DNA from: Flavobacteriaceae bacterium
GTDB lineage: Bacteria; Bacteroidota; Bacteroidia; Flavobacteriales; Flavobacteriaceae
Direction: 5' to 3'
DNA: 64,000 bases
Assembly (NCBI GenBank): GCA_018402205.1
Contig: JAGYIX010000003.1
Span: 248,001-312,000, forward strand
The translations under genes were made by a program, and so were the position numbers. The notes beneath the pieces are model-generated. The model was not told where the DNA came from and did not search any database. It worked only from the letters and a program-made list of their open reading frames with translations. This document shows, in pieces, positions 17,605 through 24,561 of this stretch (position 1 is the first letter of the stretch; each line of letters starts with the position of its first letter).

Positions 17605-18560
17605 ACGTTAAGGAACTGAAACTAGCCTTCTTTGGTACCCCTGAGTTTGCAGCTTATCAATTGAAATACTTAGTTGAAAATAACTACAATATAGCTGCGG
17701 TAATCACGGCTGTTGACAAGCCGGCAGGGCGCGGAAAAACGCTTAAATATTCTGCTGTCAAAGAAGTAGCTATAAACAACGGATTAAATTTGCTGCAACC
17801 TAACAACTTAAAAAGCTTAGAATTTATAGCTGTCTATGACTCGCTGCATATAGATTGTGCTATTGTTGTAGCGTTCAGAATGCTACCTAGAGCCCTATGG
17901 AATAAGGCTAGGTTGGGAACATTTAATCTGCATGCCTCTCTGCTTCCCGACTATAGAGGTGCAGCGCCTATACAATGGGCTATCAGAAACGGCGAAGAAC
18001 AAACAGGCTTAACCACGTTTATTATAGACGATCAAATCGATACTGGAGGCATACTGTTGCAAGAAACATGTGCTATAGACCCAAATGAAAATGCAGAGAC
18101 CTTACACGATAAGCTAATGCACATGGGGCCATCACTAATTGCTCAAACCCTCGAAGGATTACATACACATACCCTGCGCATTAAAGCTCAAAATGTTGCA
18201 ACCCAGTTCAAAACTGCACCTAAACTAACCAAGGAAAACACTCAAATCGATTTAGACCTTTCAGCCATAGAGTTTTGTCAACTTATACGCAGTTTGAATC
18301 CGCATCCAGGAGCACAAGCACTTCTGAAAGAAGGTGCAAAGGAAACGGTCATAAAAATTCTCGAGGTATCCTATGCTCCATTAAAAACCATAGAGAAGCA
18401 CCACCTTATAATAGAAGAATCAAGGATTTATTTAGGTCTTAAAGACAGTTCTGTTGAACTTTTGAGGTGGCAATTTCCATCAAAAAGAGGTGTAAACGTA
18501 AAGGATTTTCTAAATGGTTACCGATTCAAAACCCCTGTTTTTGTGTTTTCAACCCTCTAA
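17601..18560 (+). CDS. fmt: Methionyl-tRNA formyltransferase
   Basis: 319 residues. The enzyme formylates Met-tRNAfMet using 10-formyl-tetrahydrofolate, for translation initiation. The N-terminal catalytic domain has LAFFGTPEFAAYQLKYL, then FNLHASLLPDYRGAAPIQWAI (catalytic Asn/His) and TGLTTFIIDDQIDTGGILLQ (catalytic Asp). The C-terminal OB-like domain begins near residue 205. The ATG overlaps the recQ stop, so recQ and fmt are translationally coupled. After the stop there is a 146-bp gap holding the HU promoter. Confidence 0.95.
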   Translation: MNVKELKLAFFGTPEFAAYQLKYLVENNYNIAAVITAVDKPAGRGKTLKYSAVKEVAINNGLNLLQPNNLKSLEFIAVYDSLHIDCAIVVAFRMLPRALWNKARLGTFNLHASLLPDYRGAAPIQWAIRNGEEQTGLTTFIIDDQIDTGGILLQETCAIDPNENAETLHDKLMHMGPSLIAQTLEGLHTHTLRIKAQNVATQFKTAPKLTKENTQIDLDLSAIEFCQLIRSLNPHPGAQALLKEGAKETVIKILEVSYAPLKTIEKHHLIIEESRIYLGLKDSSVELLRWQFPSKRGVNVKDFLNGYRFKTPVFVFSTL

Positions 18561-18584
18561 AACACCGAAACTTTAGGTACAAAT

Positions 18585-18610
18585 GTTAATAAACCATTAA
18601 ACTTATTAAC
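18585..18610. repeat. Inverted repeat upstream of the HU promoter
   Basis: GTTAATAA (18585-18592) and TTATTAAC (18603-18610) form a perfect 8-bp inverted repeat with a 10-nt spacer. Its -7 element lies 50 nt further on. Possible operator or weak terminator of fmt; the evidence is only the symmetry. Confidence 0.35.
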
Positions 18611-18659
18611 AAAATTGAAGCTAAGCCCCGTGTTTAGGCCATTTACAGAGATTTCCGTT

Positions 18660-18667
18660 TATATTTG
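18660..18667 (+). promoter_or_regulatory. Bacteroidota -7 promoter element (TATATTTG)
   Basis: An exact TAnnTTTG match 39 nt before the HU start codon. The resulting leader of about 30 nt is A-rich (ACAATAACCCTTAAAATTAC), as is usual for highly expressed genes in this phylum. Confidence 0.6.
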
Positions 18668-18706
18668 AGTGCGTTATCAAACAATAACCCTTAAAATTAC
18701 TTTACT

Positions 18707-18979
18707 ATGAACAAAACTGAATTAATCGATGCTATGGCTGCTGATGCCGGTATCACAAAAGCTGCTGCAAAAAAAGCATTAGAATCTTTCTTAGGTAACA
18801 TAGAAGGTTCTTTGAAAAAAGGAGGAAGAGTTTCTTTAGTAGGTTTCGGATCTTGGTCTGTATCTAAGAGAAGCGCAAGAGAAGGAAGAAACCCACAAAC
18901 TGGAGCTACAATTAAGATTAAAGCTAAAAATGTAGTTAAGTTTAAAGCCGGTGCTGAGTTATCTTCTGCTGTAAACTAA
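18707..18979 (+). CDS. HU-family nucleoid-associated DNA-binding protein
   Basis: 90 residues with the standard HU architecture: two N-terminal dimerisation helices (MNKTELIDAMAADAG, KAAAKKALESFLGNIEGSL), then a beta saddle with RVSLVGFGSWSVSKRSAREGRNPQTG, where the arm carries the conserved RNPQTG tip that intercalates in DNA. It binds DNA without sequence specificity and compacts and bends it. The gene is monocistronic, with a clear promoter and a strong terminator. Codon choice is more restricted than in neighbours (for example GAA, AAA, GGA, AGA), in keeping with high expression. Confidence 0.96.
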   Translation: MNKTELIDAMAADAGITKAAAKKALESFLGNIEGSLKKGGRVSLVGFGSWSVSKRSAREGRNPQTGATIKIKAKNVVKFKAGAELSSAVN

Positions 18980-19004
18980 TACATCACTTATTAGTAAGTG
19001 TATG

Positions 19005-19029
19005 AAGCGCCTTTCAAGGCGCTTTTTTT
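19005..19029 (+). terminator. Rho-independent terminator of the HU gene
   Basis: Stem AAGCGCC/GGCGCTT with loop TTTCAA, followed by T7, 26 nt after the HU stop codon. Confidence 0.88.
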
Positions 19030-19064
19030 ATCTACCTACATCATAGGCTTTTATACATTTTGAT

Positions 19065-19613
19065 ATGATTCAAATAGGCCAATTACTTATTGCTGAGCCA
19101 CATCTGGCTATAGACCGAGATTTTGGAAAAAGCGTTATACTCCTTACAGAGGTTAACACCCAAGGTGCAGTAGGCTTTATTATCAACAAGCCCCTTTCCA
19201 TCCGTTTGAACGACGTGGTGTCGCAAACAAAAAACAATCTTCAAGTATTTAATGGAGGGCCAGTGGAGTTTGAGCATTTGTATTTTATTCATCAGATACC
19301 AGAGAAAATTGAGGGAGGCATTCGGCTTACTAATGAACTGTATTGGGGCGGATCTTTTGAACAAGCGATGGAATTACTTAAAGAAGGTCAATTAGAGCCA
19401 CATCATATTCGATTTTTTATGGGATATTCTGGATGGACTTACAAACAACTTTTAGACGAGATCGCTGAACAAAGTTGGATTGTAGTAACAGATTTTAATC
19501 TAAACGATTTACTCAAGTCAACTCCAAATGACTTATGGAAAACTCTCCTAGCCAAACAGGGAGAAATCTATCAAGAGTGGATCAATACACCCGACGATCC
19601 TCGATTAAATTAA
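19065..19613 (+). CDS. YqgE/AlgH family protein
   Basis: 182 residues. The family signature is clear: GQLLIAEPHLAIDRDFGKSV at the start, then GAVGFIINKPLSI, and later FFMGYSGWTYKQLLDEI. YqgE/AlgH (UPF0301/DUF179) proteins are soluble and lack a settled biochemical role; AlgH affects alginate regulation in Pseudomonas. There is no signal peptide or membrane segment. The stop overlaps the convergent class IV aminotransferase gene by 9 nt. The order HU-yqgE-aminotransferase-START-like protein is familiar from other Flavobacteriales. Confidence 0.9.
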   Translation: MIQIGQLLIAEPHLAIDRDFGKSVILLTEVNTQGAVGFIINKPLSIRLNDVVSQTKNNLQVFNGGPVEFEHLYFIHQIPEKIEGGIRLTNELYWGGSFEQAMELLKEGQLEPHHIRFFMGYSGWTYKQLLDEIAEQSWIVVTDFNLNDLLKSTPNDLWKTLLAKQGEIYQEWINTPDDPRLN

Positions 19614-20417
19614 GTCTTTGAGTTTGTGCTGAACTAAATTTTGCACCTCGTTTTTGTAGGTTGTTTTGCGGTAGTTGCTTACGGCGAATAAGCCTCTATC
19701 TGGGCTAATCACTAAAAACTCATCGGCCCGTTGAATATCAAACGGATTTAAGGAAGTTTCTTCAAAATCAAAAGATTCAATACCCTTAATGAGTTCTATT
19801 ATACGCCCCCGAAGTACCTCTCTGTATACCCCAGAGCTTTCAGAAGGTGTTTTTATCGTTTGTCCAAAGCGCAAGAAAATAAATCCATTTAAAGACATGA
19901 CAATTTCTTTGCGTTCATTGATTAATATGCAATCGGAGTACGCATGATCAGCGCAATAAGCCTGGGCAACTACTTGAACCGGTAGTGGTTTAACCCGTAT
20001 GCCGCTTAAATAATCCGAGTGCCAATAGAAGTCTTTAAATACATCTATCGTGTCTATACTTTGGATGCGAAAATGGTCTGTGTCTAATGGCCTTACCCTT
20101 ATGTAAAAAATTGGGGTGCCTGAAAAATCGATACCCGAATAAAAGTAGACCAATATCTCTTGGTGTAGCTTGTTTCCTTCAATCGTCTTTCTAATCTCGT
20201 CTAATAAAAATTCAGGTGTATAGCCCATTGGGATACTTCTTCTAAAGATGCGCATTGAAGCCATTATAGAAAAATAATGCGCTTCAAATGTCTCACATTC
20301 AAACCCGTTGAATAGAATTTGCTCTTCTATAAGAGCTGTGGTATTTAAAAGGCTATCGGAGTAGGAAAGGATAGTTTGTGACGACGAGGTCAAACTCCCA
20401 TTGATATTTACAATCAT
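19605..20417 (-). CDS. Degenerate class IV aminotransferase-like protein
   Basis: 270 residues with the overall layout of PLP-dependent class IV aminotransferases (IlvE/PabC fold): an N-terminal strand MIVNINGSLT, central segment SGIRVKPLPVQVVAQAY, then ILINERKEIVMSLNGFIFL and TPSESSGVYREVLRGRIIEL. Against the recalled family consensus, the PLP-binding Lys of SGxK aligns with R141 (the next Lys is K143), and the Glu of E-x4-N aligns with I172 before N177. The DRGFxYGDGxFET segment is also not recognisable (YSDSLLNTTALIEE). It may therefore be a non-catalytic or altered paralogue. It is transcribed leftwards, 13 bp after the START-like gene. Confidence 0.75.
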   Translation of the reverse strand: MIVNINGSLTSSSQTILSYSDSLLNTTALIEEQILFNGFECETFEAHYFSIMASMRIFRRSIPMGYTPEFLLDEIRKTIEGNKLHQEILVYFYSGIDFSGTPIFYIRVRPLDTDHFRIQSIDTIDVFKDFYWHSDYLSGIRVKPLPVQVVAQAYCADHAYSDCILINERKEIVMSLNGFIFLRFGQTIKTPSESSGVYREVLRGRIIELIKGIESFDFEETSLNPFDIQRADEFLVISPDRGLFAVSNYRKTTYKNEVQNLVQHKLKDLI

Positions 20418-20430
20418 TAAGGATGTTTTA

Positions 20431-20817
20431 TCAGACAGACCCTAGTACATGCTTGAGATCATCAATTTGATTGTCCCAAAGCATCTTAGACCCCTCAATT
20501 TCATCTTCTTCTGCAAAGTCAATCACAAAAAGTGAAACATCTTTTGTAATCTCGTCAACCACGATACGCAATTCAAAGAACTCTTCTTGGCTCTCTGAAT
20601 GGCTCCACTGAAAACGAACATACTGATCTGACTTTTTCTTTAACAACATCGCCTCTTCTTCATTGCCGTCCCAAATAAAGGTGAACTTTTCGCTTCTTGC
20701 ATTTACATTATCTGCATACCATTCTGAAAGACCCGATGCCGTCGAAATATATTGGTAGAGTAACTGTGGAGATGCCTGAATTACAAATTCCATCTCAAAC
20801 TTCTTCTTAGCGCTCAT
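20431..20817 (-). CDS. START-like domain protein (AHSA1/SRPBCC superfamily)
   Basis: 128 residues. The entire protein is one START-like domain of the type common in Bacteroidota: FEMEFVIQASPQLLYQYIST, GLSEWYADNV, KFTFIWDGNEEEAMLL, then a C-terminal helix MLWDNQIDDLKHVLGSV. These proteins have a helix-grip fold with a hydrophobic cavity; the ligand is unknown. The C-terminal half is strongly acidic (FAEEDEIEG). It is the first gene of a leftward pair with the aminotransferase-like gene, which starts 13 bp downstream. Confidence 0.88.
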   Translation of the reverse strand: MSAKKKFEMEFVIQASPQLLYQYISTASGLSEWYADNVNARSEKFTFIWDGNEEEAMLLKKKSDQYVRFQWSHSESQEEFFELRIVVDEITKDVSLFVIDFAEEDEIEGSKMLWDNQIDDLKHVLGSV

Positions 20818-20879
20818 AGTATAGTTTTAGGCATTTGAGCAAATTAATCAAAAAGTCGAGATTAAAAAAAATTACTCTT

Positions 20880-20887
20880 TATATTTG
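20880..20887 (+). promoter_or_regulatory. Bacteroidota -7 promoter element (TATATTTG) for tRNA-Met
   Basis: An exact TAnnTTTG match ending 21 nt before the tRNA 5' end, preceded by an A-rich stretch. The predicted start of transcription is about 20894. Confidence 0.6.
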
Positions 20888-20908
20888 CAGCCACTTTAGA
20901 AGCCGCGA

Positions 20909-20982
20909 GGCGAGGTAGCTCAGGTGGTTAGAGCGCAGGATTCATAACCCTGAGGTCGGGGGTTCAATTCCCCCCCTCGCTA
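20909..20982 (+). tRNA. tRNA-Met (CAT anticodon)
   Basis: Complete cloverleaf: acceptor GGCGAGG/CCTCGCT, D arm GCTCAGGTGGTTAGAGC, anticodon loop TTCATAA (anticodon CAT), T loop TTCAATT and discriminator A. CCA is not encoded. The normal first base pair argues against the initiator. Ile2 (lysidine-modified CAT) cannot be fully excluded, but the body resembles elongator tRNA-Met. Confidence 0.92.
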
Positions 20983-21115
20983 CAACAAGTACAACCACCG
21001 TGTTCGCAGAACACGGTGGTTTTTTATTTTACAGAAGGTTGAGCTTGCTCGAGCCTTCTGTAAAATAAAAAAGCGGCAAACTGTGCGCAGCACAGTTGGT
21101 GGTTGTGCTTGTTGT
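20983..21115. repeat. Palindromic three-hairpin element, copy 1 (after tRNA-Met)
   Basis: The element is bounded by an 18-nt inverted repeat: ACAACAAGTACAACCACC at 20983-21000 and its complement GGTGGTTGTGCTTGTTGT at 21098-21115 (17 of 18 match, the odd pair being G-T). Inside are a 13-bp terminator hairpin (20993-21021), a perfect 19-bp palindrome (arms 21020-21038 and 21054-21072), and a 7-bp hairpin ACTGTGC-GCA-GCACAGT at 21080-21096. The left end abuts the tRNA 3' end exactly. Two other elements of similar length and topology but unrelated sequence lie at 56159 and 56555. The function is not known to me; paired convergent terminators are the simplest reading. Confidence 0.7.
20993..21025 (+). 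terminator. Rho-independent terminator of tRNA-Met
   Basis: A perfect 13-bp stem AACCACCGTGTTC/GAACACGGTGGTT with loop GCA and a T6 tail, 10 nt after the tRNA. Confidence 0.9.
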
Positions 21116-21309
21116 AAGCTTCTCCCCTAGGGACTCATCACTCACCGTTTAGGTGAGTGGTAATTCCACTTCTTAAAAAAAACCACACTGTGCGCAGCAC
21201 AGTTGGTGGTTGTGCTTGTTGTAAGCTTCTCCCCTAGGGACTCATCACTCACCGTTTAGGTGAGTGGTAATTCCACTTCTCAAAAAAACCACACTGTGCG
21301 CAGCACAGT
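21080..21309. repeat. Tandem 107-bp non-coding repeat (2 full copies plus partial third)
   Basis: Copies start at 21080, 21187 and 21293 (the last only 17 nt). Each begins with hairpin ACTGTGC-GCA-GCACAGT, then GGTGGTTGTGCTTGTTGT, TCCCCTAGGGA and the 8-bp hairpin CACTCACC/GGTGAGTG, and ends in a poly-A run before the next copy. Full copies differ by only about 2 positions. On the minus strand each unit reads as a structured segment of about 85 nt ending in a hairpin (AACCAC..ACTGTGC/GCACAGT..GTGGTT) followed by T7-8, that is, a unit with its own terminator. No open reading frame of note. Together with the element at 20983 this fills the gap between tRNA-Met and the csp terminator. Confidence 0.8.
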
Positions 21310-21322
21310 GTCAAATTGGGCC

Positions 21323-21350
21323 AAAAAAAAAGCAGCTCATTGAGCTGCTT
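21323..21350 (-). terminator. Rho-independent terminator of the cold-shock gene
   Basis: Leftward reading: stem AGCAGCTCA/TGAGCTGCT with a very short loop, followed by T8, 29 nt after the csp stop. Confidence 0.85.
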
Positions 21351-21378
21351 TAAGTTCTAGCAAATATAATTCGGAATG

Positions 21379-21570
21379 TTATAGCAATTCTATATTCGCA
21401 GCCTGAAGACCTTTCTTTCCTTGCTCTTCAGAGTAAGAAACGGCATCGCCTTCTTTAAGTGTTAGACCTCTTAGGGCAGTCACGTGTACAAACACGTCTT
21501 CGCCTGTTTCGTCGTTAGTGATAAAACCGAAACCTTTGGTTTCATTGAAAAATTTTACTGTTCCATTCAT
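21379..21570 (-). CDS. Cold-shock domain protein (CspA family)
   Basis: 63 residues forming a single OB-fold cold-shock domain. RNP1 is KGFGFI (residues 12-17) and RNP2 is VFVHV (near 26-30). These small proteins bind single-stranded RNA and DNA and melt secondary structure, aiding translation at low temperature. The length is at the short end of the family but complete (MNGTVKFFNETKGFGF to LQAANIELL). The gene is monocistronic with a clear terminator. Its upstream region (21571-21667) separates it from purC and holds the AT-rich leader typical of csp genes. Confidence 0.95.
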   Translation of the reverse strand: MNGTVKFFNETKGFGFITNDETGEDVFVHVTALRGLTLKEGDAVSYSEEQGKKGLQAANIELL

Positions 21571-21667
21571 AATTTAAAAATCTTCTGCAAAAGAAAGCTA
21601 TTTATCTGAGAATTAAATAGATTCAATGTTTAAATCTTTAAAAAATACATCAAAATTACTAGGAATA

Positions 21668-22624
21668 CTACAACTGAGATAAGAAACGATCCACATTTTC
21701 CTTAATACGCTCTCTTATGCTTGATGTGTCGGCTTTTACAAAAGACTCTTGGAGAATAGCCTCATAAAGCTCGATATATCGCTTTGAAACCCCTTCTACA
21801 TAACTATCGCTCATCTCGGGAATTGGCTGACCTGGCTTACCTTGAAACCCTTGATCTATGAGCCATCTTCTTACAAATTCTTTGGACAATTGTCTTTGCG
21901 GAAGGCCTTGTTGCTGAAGCTCATCATAGGTTTCTGCATAAAAATAACGCGAAGAGTCGGGGGTGTGTACCTCATCAATAAGCACAATTTCTCCATCCTT
22001 GGTTCTTCCAAATTCATATTTAGTATCTACTAAAATTAAATTGGACGCCCTGGCCATTTCACTTCCCTTCTCAAATAGTAAGCGGGTATACTTTTCTAAA
22101 AGTGCATAATCTGCTTCGCTGACGATACCGCGTTCTAAAATTCCATCAACAGAAATATCTTCGTCGTGTTCGCCTTGATCTGCTTTAGTAGCGGGAGTAA
22201 TAATAGGAGTTTCAAATCGATCATTTTCTTTTAACCCTTCTATTAGCTTTACGCCACACAATTCTCGTTTACCTAAAGCGTATTCTCTGGCTGAGTGTCC
22301 GGCGAGGTAACCGCGTATAACCATCTCGATTTTTATAGGCTCACAAGCCTTTCCGATAGTCACATTAGGGTCTGGAGAACCGATGAGCCAATTCGGAACT
22401 AAATCAGCTGTTTCATTGAGCATTCTCGTCGCTATTTGATTCAAGATTTGTCCCTTGAAAGGAATTCCTTTGGGCATAACCACATCAAATGCCGATAACC
22501 GATCGGTTGCTACCATTACCAATAAATCCTTATCTATAGTGTAGACTTCTCTTACTTTACCCCTATACACCGATCTCTGGCCTTTAAAAGCAAAGTCGGT
22601 ATGCATTAATGTGTGATTAGACAT
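21668..22624 (-). CDS. purC: Phosphoribosylaminoimidazole-succinocarboxamide synthase
   Basis: 318 residues. SAICAR synthase joins CAIR and aspartate using ATP in purine synthesis. Signature segments are [38 protein letters not shown] and the SAICAR motif [30 protein letters not shown]. It belongs to the longer (about 300-residue) class, similar in size to the fungal Ade1, rather than the 240-residue E. coli type. It lies 10 nt downstream of phoH in the same direction, a pairing common in Bacteroidota. Confidence 0.95.
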   Translation of the reverse strand: MSNHTLMHTDFAFKGQRSVYRGKVREVYTIDKDLLVMVATDRLSAFDVVMPKGIPFKGQILNQIATRMLNETADLVPNWLIGSPDPNVTIGKACEPIKIEMVIRGYLAGHSAREYALGKRELCGVKLIEGLKENDRFETPIITPATKADQGEHDEDISVDGILERGIVSEADYALLEKYTRLLFEKGSEMARASNLILVDTKYEFGRTKDGEIVLIDEVHTPDSSRYFYAETYDELQQQGLPQRQLSKEFVRRWLIDQGFQGKPGQPIPEMSDSYVEGVSKRYIELYEAILQESFVKADTSSIRERIKENVDRFLSQL

Positions 22625-22634
22625 GGGTATTCAA

Positions 22635-23597
22635 TCAATTTTGATGTTCAATATTCTTATAAGCATCAATCACTTTCTTCACCAAACGATGGCGAATAAC
22701 GTCTTTATCATCTAGATAAATAATGGCAATTCCGTCTATATTAGAGAGCACCAAAAGAGCTTCTTTAAGCCCTGAGATCACTCTTCGCGGCAGGTCTATT
22801 TGACCAGGATCTCCCGTTAATAGAAATTTAGCATTCTTTCCCATTCGAGTTAAAAACATTTTCATCTGGGCATGTGTTGTGTTCTGTGCCTCATCGAGAA
22901 TAACAAACGCATCGTCAAGGGTTCTTCCGCGCATAAAAGCAAGGGGGGCTATTTGAATTACCCCAGTCTCAATATAGCTTTGCAGCTTTTCTGGATCAAT
23001 CATGTCACGCAAGGCGTCGTAAAGTGGCTGCATGTATGGATCTAGCTTCTCTTTTAAGTCTCCTGGTAAAAAACCTAAATTCTCACCAGCCTCTACTGCC
23101 GGACGTGTTAAAATAATACGACGCACCTGTTTTTCTTTAAGAGCCTTAACCGCCATAGCTACTCCAGTGTAGGTTTTACCCGTTCCTGCTGGACCAATAG
23201 CAAAGACCATGTCATTCTTCAATACGGCTTCAACAAGGCGTTTTTGGTTAAAGGTTTGTGCTTTAATTTTGCGTCCATTGATACCGTGCACCAAAATCAT
23301 TTGATCGATTTCTGATGCAGCGCTAAGCGGTTTTCCGTTTTGATGATCCCCGCTAAGAATGCGTTCGATACTATTCTCGTCTAGTTTGTTGTATTTAGCG
23401 AAATGCGAAGTCAGCTGATCAAAATGACTGTCGAATGCTTCCAATTCTTCTTCGTCTCCGTAAGCCTTAAGCTTGTTACCCCGAGCCACAATCTTTAGCT
23501 TGGGATAGTATTTTTTCAATAAGCTAACCGTTTCGTTTTCTAAACCGAAAAAGTCTTGCGCATTAATGTCTGTGAGTTCAATGAGTAGTTCGTTCAA
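22635..23597 (-). CDS. PhoH-family P-loop ATPase
   Basis: 320 residues. The Walker A motif GPAGTGKT is at 135-142 and Walker B is FVILDEAQNTTHAQMKMFLTRMG. PhoH-like proteins are cytoplasmic ATPases resembling the ATPase core of superfamily 1 helicases, thought to act in RNA metabolism; the exact role is unsettled. The start is a TTG at 23597 (NELLIELTDINAQDFFG), which fits the conserved N-terminus of the Bacteroidota form; no ATG lies near. It is divergent from the SAM hydrolase gene and followed by purC. Confidence 0.92.
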   Translation of the reverse strand: MNELLIELTDINAQDFFGLENETVSLLKKYYPKLKIVARGNKLKAYGDEEELEAFDSHFDQLTSHFAKYNKLDENSIERILSGDHQNGKPLSAASEIDQMILVHGINGRKIKAQTFNQKRLVEAVLKNDMVFAIGPAGTGKTYTGVAMAVKALKEKQVRRIILTRPAVEAGENLGFLPGDLKEKLDPYMQPLYDALRDMIDPEKLQSYIETGVIQIAPLAFMRGRTLDDAFVILDEAQNTTHAQMKMFLTRMGKNAKFLLTGDPGQIDLPRRVISGLKEALLVLSNIDGIAIIYLDDKDVIRHRLVKKVIDAYKNIEHQN

Positions 23598-23678
23598 AAT
23601 ATCTTTTCACTAATTTTACCTAGAAACAAACATAGCCAAAATACGGCTTAGCCTTTGTCAAAATCTATTAACAATTGA

Positions 23679-24530
23679 ATGGGCGTAATCACTCTTACTT
23701 CAGACTTTGGAATCAAAGATCATTATGTCGCCCGAATTAAAGCTTCACTGCTGAAATTAGCTCCTAGTAGCACTGTTGTTGACATCTCTAATCAAGTAGA
23801 TCATTTTAACCTAGCAGGGGCAGCTTATTTGGTTAGATCTACCTACAACGATTTTCCAGAAAACAGTGTTCATTTGATTGCGATAAACAATACATTGATT
23901 CCGTTACATCGTTTTATTGTAGCCAAAGCGCAACAGCACTATTTCGTAGCTGCTGACAATGGAGTGATTCCTGAAATAATTGCAGTTGATTCTATTACTG
24001 AAATACGGCTTATTGAGGCCTTTAAACCGCAATCTGGATTCCATGAACTTGATGTTCTTGCACGAGCAGCAGCCCATTTAGCCAATGATGGCCCTTTGTC
24101 GGTGCTGGGAGCTGAAACGCATGAGATTGTTCAGTTGCAGTCAAGAAAGGCTAGACTATCAGAAGATGCTAGTCATATGGAGGGTGAAGTGATTTATATT
24201 GACCATTTTGGAAACGCGGTTACCAATATCAAAAAAGCAGATGTAGAAGCCAGAAAGAACGATAGAGCTATTCTTATAAAGGCTCGGGCGCATAATATTC
24301 ATGGGATCGAAAGCTCTTATCCATCTTTTGCTGCGAGGCTAATTAAAGACACCAAACAAAGAAACGCTCCTGAAGGCAAGTTAATAGCCCTTTTTAATTC
24401 AAGTGATTATTTACAGTTAGCTATATACGGATCTGTTCCAGAGGTTACTGGATCAGCTCAATCCCTATTAGGTCTTGAGCTAGGTTCACGTGTTGACCTC
24501 TTGTTTATAACTGATTCAATATCGCGCTAA
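23679..24530 (+). CDS. SAM hydroxide adenosyltransferase (DUF62/SAM hydrolase family)
   Basis: 283 residues of the fluorinase/chlorinase-like superfamily, two domains. Signature segments: ITLTSDFGIKDHYVARIK at the N-terminus, VVDISNQVDHFNLAGAAYLV, VAADNGVIPEI, and the C-terminal GEVIYIDHFGNAVTNI. Most members hydrolyse S-adenosylmethionine to adenosine and methionine, using water or hydroxide rather than halide. The physiological reason for destroying SAM is unclear. It is divergent from phoH, and dnaN follows with its own promoter. Confidence 0.9.
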   Translation: MGVITLTSDFGIKDHYVARIKASLLKLAPSSTVVDISNQVDHFNLAGAAYLVRSTYNDFPENSVHLIAINNTLIPLHRFIVAKAQQHYFVAADNGVIPEIIAVDSITEIRLIEAFKPQSGFHELDVLARAAAHLANDGPLSVLGAETHEIVQLQSRKARLSEDASHMEGEVIYIDHFGNAVTNIKKADVEARKNDRAILIKARAHNIHGIESSYPSFAARLIKDTKQRNAPEGKLIALFNSSDYLQLAIYGSVPEVTGSAQSLLGLELGSRVDLLFITDSISR

Positions 24531-24548
24531 TTCATTGTTGATTTCAAA

Positions 24549-24556
24549 TATATTTG
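24549..24556 (+). promoter_or_regulatory. Bacteroidota -7 promoter element (TATATTTG) for dnaN
   Basis: An exact TAnnTTTG match 5 nt before the ATG at 24562. It supports this ATG over an in-frame ATG at 24535 and predicts a near-leaderless message. Confidence 0.5.
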
Positions 24557-24561
24557 TGTTT

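Noticed and set aside
21080-21292. Degenerate tRNA genes within the 107-bp units
   Set aside because: A stretch resembling a tRNA trailer (ACAACAAGCACAACCACC on the minus strand) is present, but there is no T-loop motif GTTCRA or anticodon stem in front of it.
21571-21667. Riboswitch or RNA thermometer upstream of csp
   Set aside because: The 97-bp leader is AT-rich with no convincing stem structure visible by eye; nothing specific can be supported.
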